From NCBI RefSeq assembly GCF_030814695.1, contig NZ_JAUSVL010000001.1, forward strand, positions 2,144,227 through 2,208,226: DNA of 64,000 nucleotides. The letters are read 5' to 3'. The DNA is from Oligosphaera ethanolica. Lineage in GTDB: Bacteria > Verrucomicrobiota > Lentisphaeria > Oligosphaerales > Oligosphaeraceae. Both the position numbers and the translations under genes were made by a program. Shown here in pieces: positions 38,501-46,779 of the stretch (its first letter is position 1; every line of letters starts with the position of its first letter). Under the pieces are notes generated by a model. That model did not search any database. It had not been told where the DNA came from and worked only from the letters and a program-made list of their open reading frames with translations.

Positions 38501-38935
38501 GTTTTCACCGCTGTCGAAACGGCCGTTGCCGTTGGTGTCAAGGTAGATGGCGCGGAAGGAAGGCAGAAAGCCGCCCTGGAGGAAAACCACATTGAGGTCG
38601 TAGCTGTCAATAGTGTTGCCGGTGTTCGTCAGCACGTAGGGGAAATACACGGTCCTGCCGGGGTCACCGTAGGCCGTCTGCCCCGGATCGGCCACGGTGC
38701 CGTCAGGGTCGAGGCGCACGCCATAAACTGGCGCCACAGGATTTCTGACGGCGTTGGATGCCACGCCATAATCCCGACCCGACCAAGTGTAGGTTGCCGT
38801 GGCCTGGTTATGGATCATCGTGTTAGCCGGAGTCAAGGCCATAACGCTATCCACGAGAAGCAAAATAAAAAGCAACACCAGGCAAGGAAGCGCGTGTCCC
38901 GCCGTAGCCGTTATTGCCGGCTGCTGCGAGCGCAT
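32558..38935 (-). CDS. Outer-membrane beta-barrel protein with DUF11, SdrD-like and Ig-like modules (2125 aa)
   Basis: The start at 38935 gives a good signal peptide (ALPCLVLLFILLLVDSVMA) and has AAGGGGG four bases upstream; the frame extends to a GTG at 38983. The mature end ALTPANTMIHNQATATY matches its cluster partners. DUF11-type modules fill residues to about 850, then an SdrD/carboxypeptidase-regulatory-like module (GRVFVDHNDDRLQNHAEPG, about 860-935), an AMIN-like segment (about 1000-1090) and two Ig-like segments. From about 1320 to the end, alternating hydrophobic/polar strands with D- and S-rich turns (for example YSIDYDTGRILFKRPV) indicate an outer-membrane barrel. It could anchor or export the partner proteins. 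The final residue is not aromatic, so insertion by the usual signal is uncertain. Confidence 0.87.
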   Translation of the reverse strand: MRSQQPAITATAGHALPCLVLLFILLLVDSVMALTPANTMIHNQATATYTWSGRDYGVASNAVRNPVAPVYGVRLDPDGTVADPGQTAYGDPGRTVYFPYVLTNTGNTIDSYDLNVVFLQGGFLPSFRAIYLDTNGNGRFDSGENEISRVELLAPGAFVNLLLRIDIPPDAPAGTHLAPELYHDIQARSLGDLSLIDRDNVNRVQLVFDAVLKISKASAVTSAAPGSQVDFILDVINVGSLVAQPETVLVDGVSRRGVLVRDYLTSAVDGLIRYVPGTLAASPAGQRRLARFAGDDTWRELAGATEAALAARIVELGVLFDNAADIFVPSQQARVTFRLAIAEDHPAGLLPNTSRVQYRSRQGEAREDLATNTVRVTVQSRVSQVLIGPYDEPAALGDIFGELNNNGDVTVDPGVPVINPNPYGTQVTGNTVYFLNTVRNNANAPDTINVSIDALTNLPPSWLSNVRIMAVSGIVPRMEADGVTPFLHPNTGKPLFAPSNVSTLFDSNGDGIPDTGPLAPGESRTIAVRMIIPTDALAASGQPNGDNDGQGYRITLRAQSALDPSQSNLTSNSILRVMAPGNFWDPFIKDHDAPDTIGIGTTIPYVNIFGNNGPGPVFNTIIRDELSDYLTNVQNISNGVIYDSTGSGQSITVTGRYEAQTHDVVWHIFEIPSGFTGRIGFSVDVAAGTKDGTEIPNIFSITSDQTQTVRLSNQVLAVVGGENILTINKKVSSDKVDLGDPLRYEVEVHNKGSETLTNAQLTDLLPRGFRYLSGSATLDGKKAEPVISADGSTLRWTLGTLAPNSSLTIAYACVVTTDARLGRNTNNVTISAILPMGSRLQASSGVDVEVEAGMFHNDSIIFGRVFVDHNDDRLQNHAEPGIQGVRLILEDGTYVLTDREGKYHFTGIKPGMHVLRLDQTTLPPGMTAAIVDSQNALNPLSRMVELRYGTPHKANFRVLPVRKESTAEAPSSTSATGAVSAVDAPGNVLRPVRVSTEGAATRVEIECESALLADVAVDAASGIVHVMLPGVDSSKQPDRLALDDPNVASLRCYMDDEDGRAKLQLRLRKRTSGYPAVRHEQTARGVIVNIGDQDRAPDFDPSPATRQAAPAPSPHEFEALILSPEPDETFISSNQITIKTAFFLAGKATLYVNGDVVPEERIGQRGVDVVARRMTCLYYGVNLHPGKNTLRLEVLNPGDNTPRVSEVSVLRAATPVKIALDVTPNPLMADGLTEPQLRITLLDDKGLPTGHGSVVTVTVDKGDILSPDLRLTEPGHQAQVRDGMAMIRLNSAATPETRSIRVIAGDLDQTVKVTFAPHQRSWILSGIASTTVSDSHRRDSGREGGDSDHKLDMDNRVAWFAKGSLPYNMVMTTSYDSKKPRDDGKIFSEQDPLKYYPVYGDESEQQYEAQSRDKLYVKVEKDQSYVMYGDFETGLDKAQLAAYQRSMTGAKLHAESTYLDVDAFFSRNDQVQIKGLEIRGRGVSGYYTLPDKNIIYNSERIVIETRDRWHPDVVLKSDSMTRFTDYSIDYDTGRILFKRPVLSQDNDNNPIFIVADYEVDSRKSKDYNSYGGRAELHNAARTMAVGVTQIRDESAPNDHVLEGVDASIQLKPGLVLSGELAQSSSVDGSDGSAMRLELEGKYDAARYRLYYRNIGNDFDNQSMSGDRAGRMTLGFDGEFDLNDRWSTKEEFYTETDRSSDRRRHVAIHDFIYKRDTRELTLGLGYTEEEDISRSASNGECLRSPFARAGAGFNLSQSLRMELFHQQAFGDSGTDQATRSNADVRYTLNRYADLVLGAERREVPTAGAEYNATFGVEAKLNESTSAFNRLKLENSASGRRVRSGSGLDISHQVSSEWRLGGTAELSHAVRKSKQASDDDFWALTLSSEYRPLSGEGTAVSRYEMRDEDTETSYLTEIGGTLKVGVDYTLFGRNIINYIAAKDDSSDSLSLDLLVGCAYRPVTWDALNVIGDIEFKHEKDTDVADWGRLSRLILSVEGNWQPCDWLILEAKYACKSTSAEYLDSALFSDVKAMAARVDITDRVFVAIGGRVLSQYDVSAHSLSYGATIGFNVVKDLRLAFGYNFEGFEDRDFSRGERWDKGFFVALHWKFDESIFGVLRRLEGEDKP
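32568..32575 (-). promoter_or_regulatory. Shine-Dalgarno sequence that fixes a GTG start
   Basis: GGGGAGGA lies six bases upstream of the GTG at 32561, which itself overlaps the stop of the preceding gene. Together they favour the GTG start over the ATG at 32528 or the far upstream one at 32651. Confidence 0.7.
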
Positions 38936-39158
38936 GTACCCCCTTACGTGGTGTTGGGTTTTATTTGTGTGCGGCATAATCACCGTGAATCATGACTTTC
39001 AGCACGGCTAACATGCATCGACAGCGTCTTTCCACGTTGGGAAGGCTTGTCGCTATGCGGTGCTGTCAGTATCATGAATGCATCCATTCTCCTCAAGGCC
39101 GGCACTGTACCCGCAGGTGGTCCTACGGGTACAGCGACCGGTCAGCTCTGCGTGGTGA

Positions 39159-42100
39159 TTACTTCACAATGACCTGGAATTCGAACCAGCCGTCTTCACC
39201 GGCCGGGACGTCACCGCCAGGCGTGGCGGTATCACTGGTATTGCCAATGTCAAAGCGGACATTGGTGATGCCGGAGGCGGTTTCATCCGCCGCGACATAG
39301 CCCGGCAGGGTGGTCTGATCAACGGGCCATAACACCCAGCTGATGCCGTTGTTGGTGCTGTACTGGAAGTAGGTGTTATTGGCACCGGTGACGGTAGCGC
39401 CGCTGGGGAGCAACGCCCGGATGCTGGCATCGGTCACCACCAGCTTGGTGTTGGCCGGGATGGCATCCGCAATCACCGCCAGCGACAATGTGCCGGGACT
39501 GAGGTTTTTGTAGGTGGTGCGATAGGTAATCTTGCCAGCGGGAGGAACTTCCGTGGTCGGGGCGTTGGTCTTCTGCAGCTGCAGGGCACCATCAATGACC
39601 GTGATAATGTCCAGCGCGGTGTCGGCAGGGGCGTAGCTGTCCATCTGGCCCGTGACCGTGATCGGCAGGACCGTCCCTGCGGGGGCATTCGCCGGAACGA
39701 ATACCTTCAGGCAAACCGTGGCGCTATTGTCAACGCCGGGTGCCGGTGCCGGAATTGCTGCTGTGGTGTGCGTATTCGGGTTGTCACCATTGCCATTTAC
39801 GGCGCCGGTGGCGCAGTTCACCCACACGGCACTGTAGCCGTTGGGCAGGGCGCTGTGACTGAGCGTGACGGTGTCGGCGACATTGCCGGTATTGACCACC
39901 ACATGCGAGAAGATGTAGGAACCGCCGGCCACGACCGTCGCCGTATTGTCGGGCAGGACCTGGATGCCGGGAGCGAGGTTCACCTTGATCAGCAGGCGCA
40001 TGGTGTCGGATTTGGCCGGGTTGTTCGTTGAGGTCGCCTTCACATCGACAAAATAGTCACCGGCTGGGGTGCCCAGTGGAACCTGCACACGCACATTAAG
40101 GTTGTAGATTTCATTGGGAGCGATGGTATCGACGTCGGCGATGGCTGGCAGCCAGTCCGTGTCGCTGATGGGAACCAACTCGGAATCATCAATGACGCCG
40201 TCGCCATCGACGTCCTTCAACAGCTGAACGACAAAGGACGATGCGCCACCAATCTTGGCTGTGGTCAGCTTGTAGGTGTCAGCAACGCTGGTGGTGGTGT
40301 CAGAGCCAGGCGCCGCCTCAGGCCGCATATTGCCGATGTCGATCGGGAACACCACAACGGCACCGGGATTGACACCGGCGGCAGTCGTGGCGTCGTCGTC
40401 GTTTTCTGATGCATCCGCAGCAGTAGCGTTGTCGTCATTGCCCAATTGGCCGCTGGTGGCAATATCCACGCTAGCAGGACGAACCTCAGTGATGGTCAAG
40501 TCAGTCGTATCGACCTTGGTCGGATCGTTGGTTGAAGTGGCCGTGGCTGTGAAAGTGCTGGGGCCGGCGACTTCCGCGTCGGCTTTGATAAAGACCTTGA
40601 CCACGATGTTGGCCATGTCGGCGGGAGCGATCGCGCCGGTGTCGGGCCGGCCATCGCCATTGGTGTCGGCCAAGGGGGTCACACCGTCGGATTTGTACAG
40701 GACCACGTTGAAGCTGCTCGAGTCGGGGTTGCTAACCACGATGTTGTAAGTGTCGGGAGAAGTCGCCGGACCGCCAATGCCGTCTTTGGGGAGGGCGGGC
40801 AGTACTTCATTGGGATTCAACACAGTCAACGGGAAGGCGATGATTTCACCAGCATCGCGAATGCCGGCGGCGGTAGTGTCGGATGTCGCGGCAACCGTGA
40901 GGCCCTTGGCGTCAATGGCAGGATGATCGGCACTGGTCAGATTGAGTGGGGCGCCGTTGTCTGCCATCGGGTAGCCAAACGGACCAATGGCAACACCAGC
41001 CGTGGCAGTCAGAGGATCGGCGCCGACCGTGACCAAAGCTTTGTTTGACTCGGCAGCAATAAGATCGCCAGCGGCGTTCTTGGCATAGCTGACAACAACT
41101 TGGTTCTCAATCAGCTTGGCTTGAGCTGTGCTATAGGGGCTTTGCACGTTGGCCTGGAAAGTGAACTTGTAGCCTTGGCCGGGCGTCAGCACGGAACCTC
41201 TCAGGCCATTACCGGCGGGGTTGGCTTCCACACTATCGGCGTCAGGAATAAAGAGGGCGATCTTCGGGGTGGTGGTCCACGCCGCGTCTGCCGCGTCAAT
41301 GTGCCACCGGTTGTTGGCTTCATGCCAGTAGAGGATGCGGGCCTTGGTCGGGCCAAAAACCGTCGGCGCGGCAATGCCGGCATAACCAAAGGGGCCGGCG
41401 CCGGGGTAGGCCGCATCAATCACCAGTTTCGCAGGATCAAGCTCGTCGATGATCAGAATACCTTCGCGGGCTTCCGCGTTGCCATCGCCACCCAGATCAA
41501 TGCTGACGGCGGGCGGGCCGCCAATCGCGTACACCACGGCGAAGACATCGGCACTGCCGGTATTTGAGCCTTCAACCGTATAGGTCAAGGTCTGACCGGG
41601 AACGGCCGAACTGACATTGGCCGACTTGCTGGCCGTCAAAATACCCGTGCTGGCCGAAAACAGCGTCTGGCTCCAGTTGGAAATTGCATCCGTTGCAAGA
41701 GCACTGCCGTTGGACTCGGCATCGATATCGGTGTTGATCTGTTGCGTGTCAAGGGCACTGGTTGGTGTCTTCACAGCCACGATCAAGGGGATGGTCGCGT
41801 CCTGGGCGACGATCGGCGTCGCCGCCTGATTGGCAACGTTGGTTGCCAGCAGGATGTCACCAGCGTCAACCTGGCCGTTGCCATTGGCGTCATAATACAC
41901 CTCTACGCCATTGGGAGCAATGATCACACCAGCCGCCGCCTGAAAAGCAGTAGTCAGATCATAAGTGTCAGGGGTGTTACCGGTGTTCTTCAGGTAGTAG
42001 TGGTAGTACGCCACGTTGCCGGGAGCAGTCGTCTGCGTCAAAGCTGGCGTATCGGTATAGTTGAAGGGCGCGTCGACACCGCCGCTCTTGTCCGGCGTGA

Positions 42101-42317
42101 TTTCTACACCGTACACTTGCTTCACGATGTTGATGACTTCATTTGAAGTCGATATCTGCGACTGCAGATTGGCGTCTTTATAGGTCGCCACGGATTGGTT
42201 GCGAATTTCAGTTCCCGCCGGCGTCAGGGCATACGCCTGCACCGCCAGAAACAATGAGACCGTACCGGCAACGGCACAGCCCAGCAAACGCCTGGTCCAT
42301 CTTTTGCTCGTAATCAT
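39159..42317 (-). CDS. Secreted DUF11-repeat surface protein (1052 aa)
   Basis: The ATG at 42317 has AAGGAG eight bases upstream and yields a signal peptide (RRLLGCAVAGTVSLFLAVQAYA) with mature N-terminus ALTPAGTEIRNQSVATY. Six or more DUF11/NEW3-like Ig modules follow, several with EF-hand-like loops (DANGNGQVDAGD, DVDGDGVIDDSE) that may bind calcium. The C-terminal module ends YSTNNGISW, ITNVRF and FEFQVIVK, as in three other proteins of the cluster. Codon use and GC resemble the rest of the block. It is likely a major surface or S-layer-like component, which is inference; Deinococcus and cyanobacterial envelope proteins have similar repeats. Confidence 0.9.
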   Translation of the reverse strand: MITSKRWTRRLLGCAVAGTVSLFLAVQAYALTPAGTEIRNQSVATYKDANLQSQISTSNEVINIVKQVYGVEITPDKSGGVDAPFNYTDTPALTQTTAPGNVAYYHYYLKNTGNTPDTYDLTTAFQAAAGVIIAPNGVEVYYDANGNGQVDAGDILLATNVANQAATPIVAQDATIPLIVAVKTPTSALDTQQINTDIDAESNGSALATDAISNWSQTLFSASTGILTASKSANVSSAVPGQTLTYTVEGSNTGSADVFAVVYAIGGPPAVSIDLGGDGNAEAREGILIIDELDPAKLVIDAAYPGAGPFGYAGIAAPTVFGPTKARILYWHEANNRWHIDAADAAWTTTPKIALFIPDADSVEANPAGNGLRGSVLTPGQGYKFTFQANVQSPYSTAQAKLIENQVVVSYAKNAAGDLIAAESNKALVTVGADPLTATAGVAIGPFGYPMADNGAPLNLTSADHPAIDAKGLTVAATSDTTAAGIRDAGEIIAFPLTVLNPNEVLPALPKDGIGGPATSPDTYNIVVSNPDSSSFNVVLYKSDGVTPLADTNGDGRPDTGAIAPADMANIVVKVFIKADAEVAGPSTFTATATSTNDPTKVDTTDLTITEVRPASVDIATSGQLGNDDNATAADASENDDDATTAAGVNPGAVVVFPIDIGNMRPEAAPGSDTTTSVADTYKLTTAKIGGASSFVVQLLKDVDGDGVIDDSELVPISDTDWLPAIADVDTIAPNEIYNLNVRVQVPLGTPAGDYFVDVKATSTNNPAKSDTMRLLIKVNLAPGIQVLPDNTATVVAGGSYIFSHVVVNTGNVADTVTLSHSALPNGYSAVWVNCATGAVNGNGDNPNTHTTAAIPAPAPGVDNSATVCLKVFVPANAPAGTVLPITVTGQMDSYAPADTALDIITVIDGALQLQKTNAPTTEVPPAGKITYRTTYKNLSPGTLSLAVIADAIPANTKLVVTDASIRALLPSGATVTGANNTYFQYSTNNGISWVLWPVDQTTLPGYVAADETASGITNVRFDIGNTSDTATPGGDVPAGEDGWFEFQVIVK

Positions 42318-42646
42318 TGACTTTCTCCTTTTGCTTACAAATTGCATCATTTGAAAACTCTATAGAAACCCTCTGTGAACTCAATGCTTCTTTTTGTGCT
42401 GCGGCCGTTTTTCTCCTTTGGGCTAGGGTTGTTCACTAATCAGTCTCTGAACTCAGATGGGATCGGACACCAAGAAAAACTTCATACAAACCATATCTAT
42501 CTGTTCATCACCTGTTTATGACCAGTATCTCGTCGTCTGAAATCTCAAAAAGAACATCAAGGCATATGACAGACACAAAAGTTCTCATCGTTTTTCGGGG
42601 AAATCTGCTGGTGAATATTTCATCAGGGGAACGTTGCGACTAGTCG
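42318..42646. other. Intergenic gap, no gene seen
   Basis: These 329 bases between the 175-aa and 1052-aa genes are poorer in GC than the flanks and carry only short open frames. A promoter for the 1052-aa gene could lie here, but I see no convincing -35/-10 pair or terminator hairpin. Confidence 0.5.
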
Positions 42647-43174
42647 TCAGCGCACTTGCACACGATACTTCAGGGTCAACTGCTGTTGTGCGCTCAGCTT
42701 CTCCAACGTCCAGCGCACCTGCGTGTACATATCCGGCGTGGCAACTTTCTCAATCTCGCTGCCATCGGCCAGCTTCACTTTGTAAGTCAATGGTTCCGGT
42801 TTGTAGGTCACACCGTCGTCAATGCTGAACTGCGGCACACTCGCGCCCATGTTCATCGCGGAGCCCGCCAGGTAGCTCGTGCCCTGAGGCACCGGGCCGA
42901 CAATGCTCACTTCGGCAAGGTCCGCATCGGAAACATTGCTGTACTGCAACGCATACTCAATGGTCTGCCCGGGCTTCACCTGACTGACTTTAGTCAGCAC
43001 GTCCGTGCCATCTGCGGCCTTCTCAACCAGGTACGCCGTCATGGTGCTTTGCAGCGGCGAAGCAACTGCAACCGGGGCGTCTTGAGCCCTAGCCACATAG
43101 AAAAACATAACTGAACACACAATCGTCAATAACACACTTCTGCCATGGATACATGCCGTTTTCATCGCTTGCAT
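42647..43174 (-). CDS. Small secreted protein equal to one C-terminal DUF11-like module (175 aa)
   Basis: AAAGGA about eight bases upstream supports the first ATG. A signal peptide (VLLTIVCSVMFFYVARA) is followed by a single Ig-like domain of about 140 residues. This has the same layout as the last domains of the 1008-, 1052- and 5003-aa proteins: PVPQGTSYLAGSA, FSIDDGVTY, YTQVRW and terminal LKYRVQVR. The protein is therefore a free-standing version of the shared module. It is first in the cluster. A role as subunit, cap or nucleator of the assembly is possible but unproven. Confidence 0.85.
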   Translation of the reverse strand: MQAMKTACIHGRSVLLTIVCSVMFFYVARAQDAPVAVASPLQSTMTAYLVEKAADGTDVLTKVSQVKPGQTIEYALQYSNVSDADLAEVSIVGPVPQGTSYLAGSAMNMGASVPQFSIDDGVTYKPEPLTYKVKLADGSEIEKVATPDMYTQVRWTLEKLSAQQQLTLKYRVQVR

Positions 43175-44307
43175 AGCTCAGTCCTTTCTTTCGCTAATAC
43201 CAGATTACATGATTGAAAAAAATTCATTCCTATTCACAAATGCACAAACCTTAACCGACCTCAAATACTGATGTCGCCGTCAAAACCTGATCATATCAAT
43301 AGTGAAATGCACTTATATTCACCAAGTTGCTTTTAATGAAACCAACAAAGGGGGCAAATATCAAAAAGGCAATTCAGAAACAAAAAACCTCAATACCGCG
43401 ACTCCATGAGGCGGTTTTAAGGTAAATCAGTATGCAAAGAAATAAACTCCCGCATGCTGTTGACAGTTGTGGTATAACAAAACAAGTATTCCCCACATGC
43501 ACAATCGAGTTGTAACGACACCGCATGACTCTGATGTGTGACATGCTCCCTATATATGGCTCTCATTCCATTGTCATCTTCAACAACACTGAGCGCAACT
43601 CTCGCATAATATCGCATTCTGAAAGGAGCAACACAAGGGGCTCGCCTTTATTATTTTCATTTTTAGTCACCAAAACAGCAATAAACATGCATATAAATAT
43701 GGCATATTTTGCATATAAGCAGCGAAATTCATGCGAATAACCAGCCCAGTCGTTTGTTTTTTTGCACATTTCTGTTTTTTTGACCAGGAATGTTGTTAAC
43801 TCCAACTTTGAATGAATCGTTGGCGGTGTAGTCAAGAGCATATGATATCGATCAGTGATAATAGTCTGGGGTGGGGCGCAAGGACGGCTCACTGGGGCCT
43901 CCACTTAGCCTGACTTACCCTGGGATGGGAAAACGCATCTTCCCGGTTTTATGAAAAACAGTGACCATTATGTGCAGGAACTGAGCCGCTGTTTGCTTAG
44001 CACCTTTGAAGGCAATTCAGAAATAGTCGGTTTCATGTACTCATAGTCATGAAAGCCGTAGGCCTGTGCTATCAGATGGCGTATTTTATTGTTGAACCAC
44101 TTTCATGGTGGCATTGCTGACACGGCTGCGGGACCAATAGGCGCAGATGTCCGCAAGGGCATGACTGCATAATCACGACCACTTTTGGGTGTGGGATTCC
44201 AACGCAAGCGAGGGCAAGCGAAAGCCGGTGGGTCTCGGCGAAAGACAGTGAATTAGCCGGCCGGCATGCCTTCGCGAGTGCCGGTGCCTGCGAGTGTGGG
44301 CACGTGA
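43175..44307. other. AT-richer intergenic region upstream of the surface-protein cluster
   Basis: About 1.1 kb with visibly lower GC than its neighbours, especially 43200-43850. It must hold the promoter of the minus-strand cluster; a TTGACG at about 43270-43275 (minus strand) has no good -10 partner at normal spacing. The longest open frame (43563-43904, minus) has no ribosome-binding site and no recognisable family, so I do not call it. No RNA gene is recognised. Confidence 0.5.
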
Positions 44308-46554
44308 TCAGCGGGCGATGGGTTCGCGGTCAGCGAGCAGCGGCTGATCGAGGATGCTTTGGCCGGCGGCGTCCCAGGCGCGGATGTGACCACCAATGAG
44401 GCCATCGCGATTGAAGAACAGCTGGTAGCGGCGCTGGCTTTCTGGGCAGGTCACCTCAATGCCGTCCTGAGTTTCGGTTTGGATAAGCCGCGCCTGCGCC
44501 AGTTTTTGGATTGGCGCCAGGCCGACTTGCAGCAGGTGCAGGAAACGCGTCTTCTCGCCGTCTGCGGCGGGCGACACTTCCAGGCGGTAACGGCCGTACT
44601 GGTTTTCGGGCTTGGCGAAGCGTTTCTCCTGGTCGAAGATTTCCCAGTTGCGGCCGTTGGTCCAATATTCCTTGCCGGGACCGCCAATGACCTCGTGCTT
44701 GGCGGCAATGGGCAGGAGCGTCCTAACGGCCATGGCGCCCTGACCGCTGCTCGCCTGGAAGAGCTCCGGCGCCAGCGCGGTAGGTTCGTTCTGGCTATGC
44801 CACAGCCACACTTTCTGTTGATCCGGCGCAACGGAGCTGACCCGATCGTAGACCACGAAGCAGTCCGGCGCCAGATAGACGAACTGGCGGACGGCCTCCC
44901 GGCATTTCTTGTCCGAGTAGCACAGCGTGGCGTCGCCGCCGCTGACCACGTGGTAGGGCGACTGGTCGAAGCCGAGGTTGACGGCCTTGCGGCGGGCGTC
45001 CTGGCCGCCGTCACTGGTGAGCGGTGCAGTGATTTTCGGCGCATTGGCGGGGTACCAATGCCGGGCGAGGGGTTCGTCGGCCATGCGGATCAGCACGCTG
45101 TTATGGGCGACGGTCTGCGGGTAGTACGCCAGGTGGTGTTCGACGTCGTCACGGGTGCCGGTGTCCAATGCCTGAAAGCCATGCTTGTAGATGATAAAGC
45201 TGTTTTCGTCATAATGCTGATGGCCGTCGTATTTGGCGCCGGCCTTGAAAGACGCGTAGGTCGCGTCGGCACGGAAACCCGAGCGCACATTGGTCAGGCC
45301 GTAGGAGGGGAAGAATTCGCCGAGGCGGCCGTCGTTGATGACGGCGTCGGGGTTGTCAATGACGGCATTGGCGTCAAAACCGGTGAGCAGGAATGGCGTA
45401 AAGGGGAAACTCCCCGTATTGATGCGCTGGTCGCCGGGCAGCACGGCCATGATCGCCTGCGTGATCTTCGCCTGCTCGGGAAAGTCCTGGCCATAGAAAT
45501 GAATGGCCTGCGCCAGGTGGGTGTACATCAGCCCGGTGCCGATGATGTTGCTGCTGTGATTGGCGTCGCCCCAGCCAAATTCGTAAAAACGGCCGTCGGC
45601 GCCGAGGATGCTCATCCAGTTGAAGTAGTTGGCGTAGTCGCGCATGTGAATCCAATGCTGCCGACCGTCGATGGCACAGGCTGACTGAAGCGAGTGCAAG
45701 AAGTTATAACTGGCCCACGGATAGGCGCCGAGGCTGTAACCGACGGTGATCGAAATGAGCAGGCCCTTGCCGCCAGACACTTCGTCGCGGCGCTTCATGA
45801 CGGTGACATAGTGCTCGTAGCCGGGGCGGAGCAGCTCTTCGGCGAGGACGTCGTCAACGCCGGCCTTATAGCCGACCAGGCCGCCGTACCAGCGCAACGT
45901 CGGCTCGCCATAATAGCCTGCGTCGGCGCCGCCGGAATTGCGCAGATAGCCGGGCTTCTGCATGTGCTTGATGTGCTGCAGCAGCGGCAGCAGAATCTCC
46001 CGCCGCTCGTCCGGCGTCAGCGTGTCGTAGAGCCAGTCGTAGGCCGCCAGACCACAGATCCGCGAGTAGTTGTACCAGTTGGGCATAATCCGCGAATGAT
46101 CGGACAACTGCACAAATTTCACCAGCAGGCGAAGGTACGCGATGGCCTTCACGCGGTACTCTTCCTTGCCAGTGATCAGCCAGGCCAAGGCACATTCATT
46201 GGCGGGAAAACCGCCGTCGGTCTTGACGCCGTATTCGCAGGCGTTCTGATTGCCGCGATTGCGGATAAAGACCATCCGACCCTCGTCGTCAATGCGCACA
46301 TATTCCGGCCGGAATTCCAGTTCGGTGGACGGCTGATAGCCGTCGACTTTGCGCAGCAGCGCCGACAAGTAGCTCTTGGCGGTGCCATTGGCGTAATCGC
46401 GCAAGCCCGGCAGCATATCCTGGTTGATGAACAGGCGCGGGCGATCCGGACGAATCTTCGCCACGACCTCGTCAACGCTCGGCGGCGGCAGACCCTCGGC
46501 CATAGCCAGGCTCACGGGTAGGGCAAGTAACAACATTGTCTTCAACAGGTGCAT
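44308..46554 (-). CDS. Heparinase II/III-family polysaccharide lyase, secreted
   Basis: The 748-residue protein starts at 46554, where AAAGGA lies eight bases upstream; the frame runs on to 46626 without a ribosome-binding site. A signal peptide (LLKTMLLLALPVSLAMA) precedes an alpha/alpha toroid of about 370 residues and a C-terminal beta-sandwich domain. The Heparinase_II_III signature DGHQHYDENSFIIYKHG lies at about 440-456. Such enzymes cleave uronic-acid-containing polysaccharides (heparin, alginate and others) by beta-elimination in the periplasm. It fits the other carbohydrate-active genes in the window, but no transporter or sulfatase lies beside it and the substrate is unknown. Confidence 0.9.
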   Translation of the reverse strand: MHLLKTMLLLALPVSLAMAEGLPPPSVDEVVAKIRPDRPRLFINQDMLPGLRDYANGTAKSYLSALLRKVDGYQPSTELEFRPEYVRIDDEGRMVFIRNRGNQNACEYGVKTDGGFPANECALAWLITGKEEYRVKAIAYLRLLVKFVQLSDHSRIMPNWYNYSRICGLAAYDWLYDTLTPDERREILLPLLQHIKHMQKPGYLRNSGGADAGYYGEPTLRWYGGLVGYKAGVDDVLAEELLRPGYEHYVTVMKRRDEVSGGKGLLISITVGYSLGAYPWASYNFLHSLQSACAIDGRQHWIHMRDYANYFNWMSILGADGRFYEFGWGDANHSSNIIGTGLMYTHLAQAIHFYGQDFPEQAKITQAIMAVLPGDQRINTGSFPFTPFLLTGFDANAVIDNPDAVINDGRLGEFFPSYGLTNVRSGFRADATYASFKAGAKYDGHQHYDENSFIIYKHGFQALDTGTRDDVEHHLAYYPQTVAHNSVLIRMADEPLARHWYPANAPKITAPLTSDGGQDARRKAVNLGFDQSPYHVVSGGDATLCYSDKKCREAVRQFVYLAPDCFVVYDRVSSVAPDQQKVWLWHSQNEPTALAPELFQASSGQGAMAVRTLLPIAAKHEVIGGPGKEYWTNGRNWEIFDQEKRFAKPENQYGRYRLEVSPAADGEKTRFLHLLQVGLAPIQKLAQARLIQTETQDGIEVTCPESQRRYQLFFNRDGLIGGHIRAWDAAGQSILDQPLLADREPIAR

Positions 46555-46779
46555 ATGCGGTCCTTTCGCGGCAACGGCGACTCGTATGATGTGATAATCC
46601 TTGCGGCAACACTCAACAACGGGCATACAATATCAGCTTTTCCGACATTGGACAGATCAAAGCGCGGATTCTCGGCAGCCAGCACGTAATGCCTTTTGCG
46701 TGTATGTCCTTTCATAGCCGCTAGCATCTTGCTATTGTAATAGCGCCGCCATACCACACACCATCCAGGGGGCACCACG

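Noticed and set aside
43563-43904. 113-aa open frame on the minus strand with a hydrophobic segment
   Set aside because: No ribosome-binding site, no homology pattern, and it lies in the AT-richer intergenic region.
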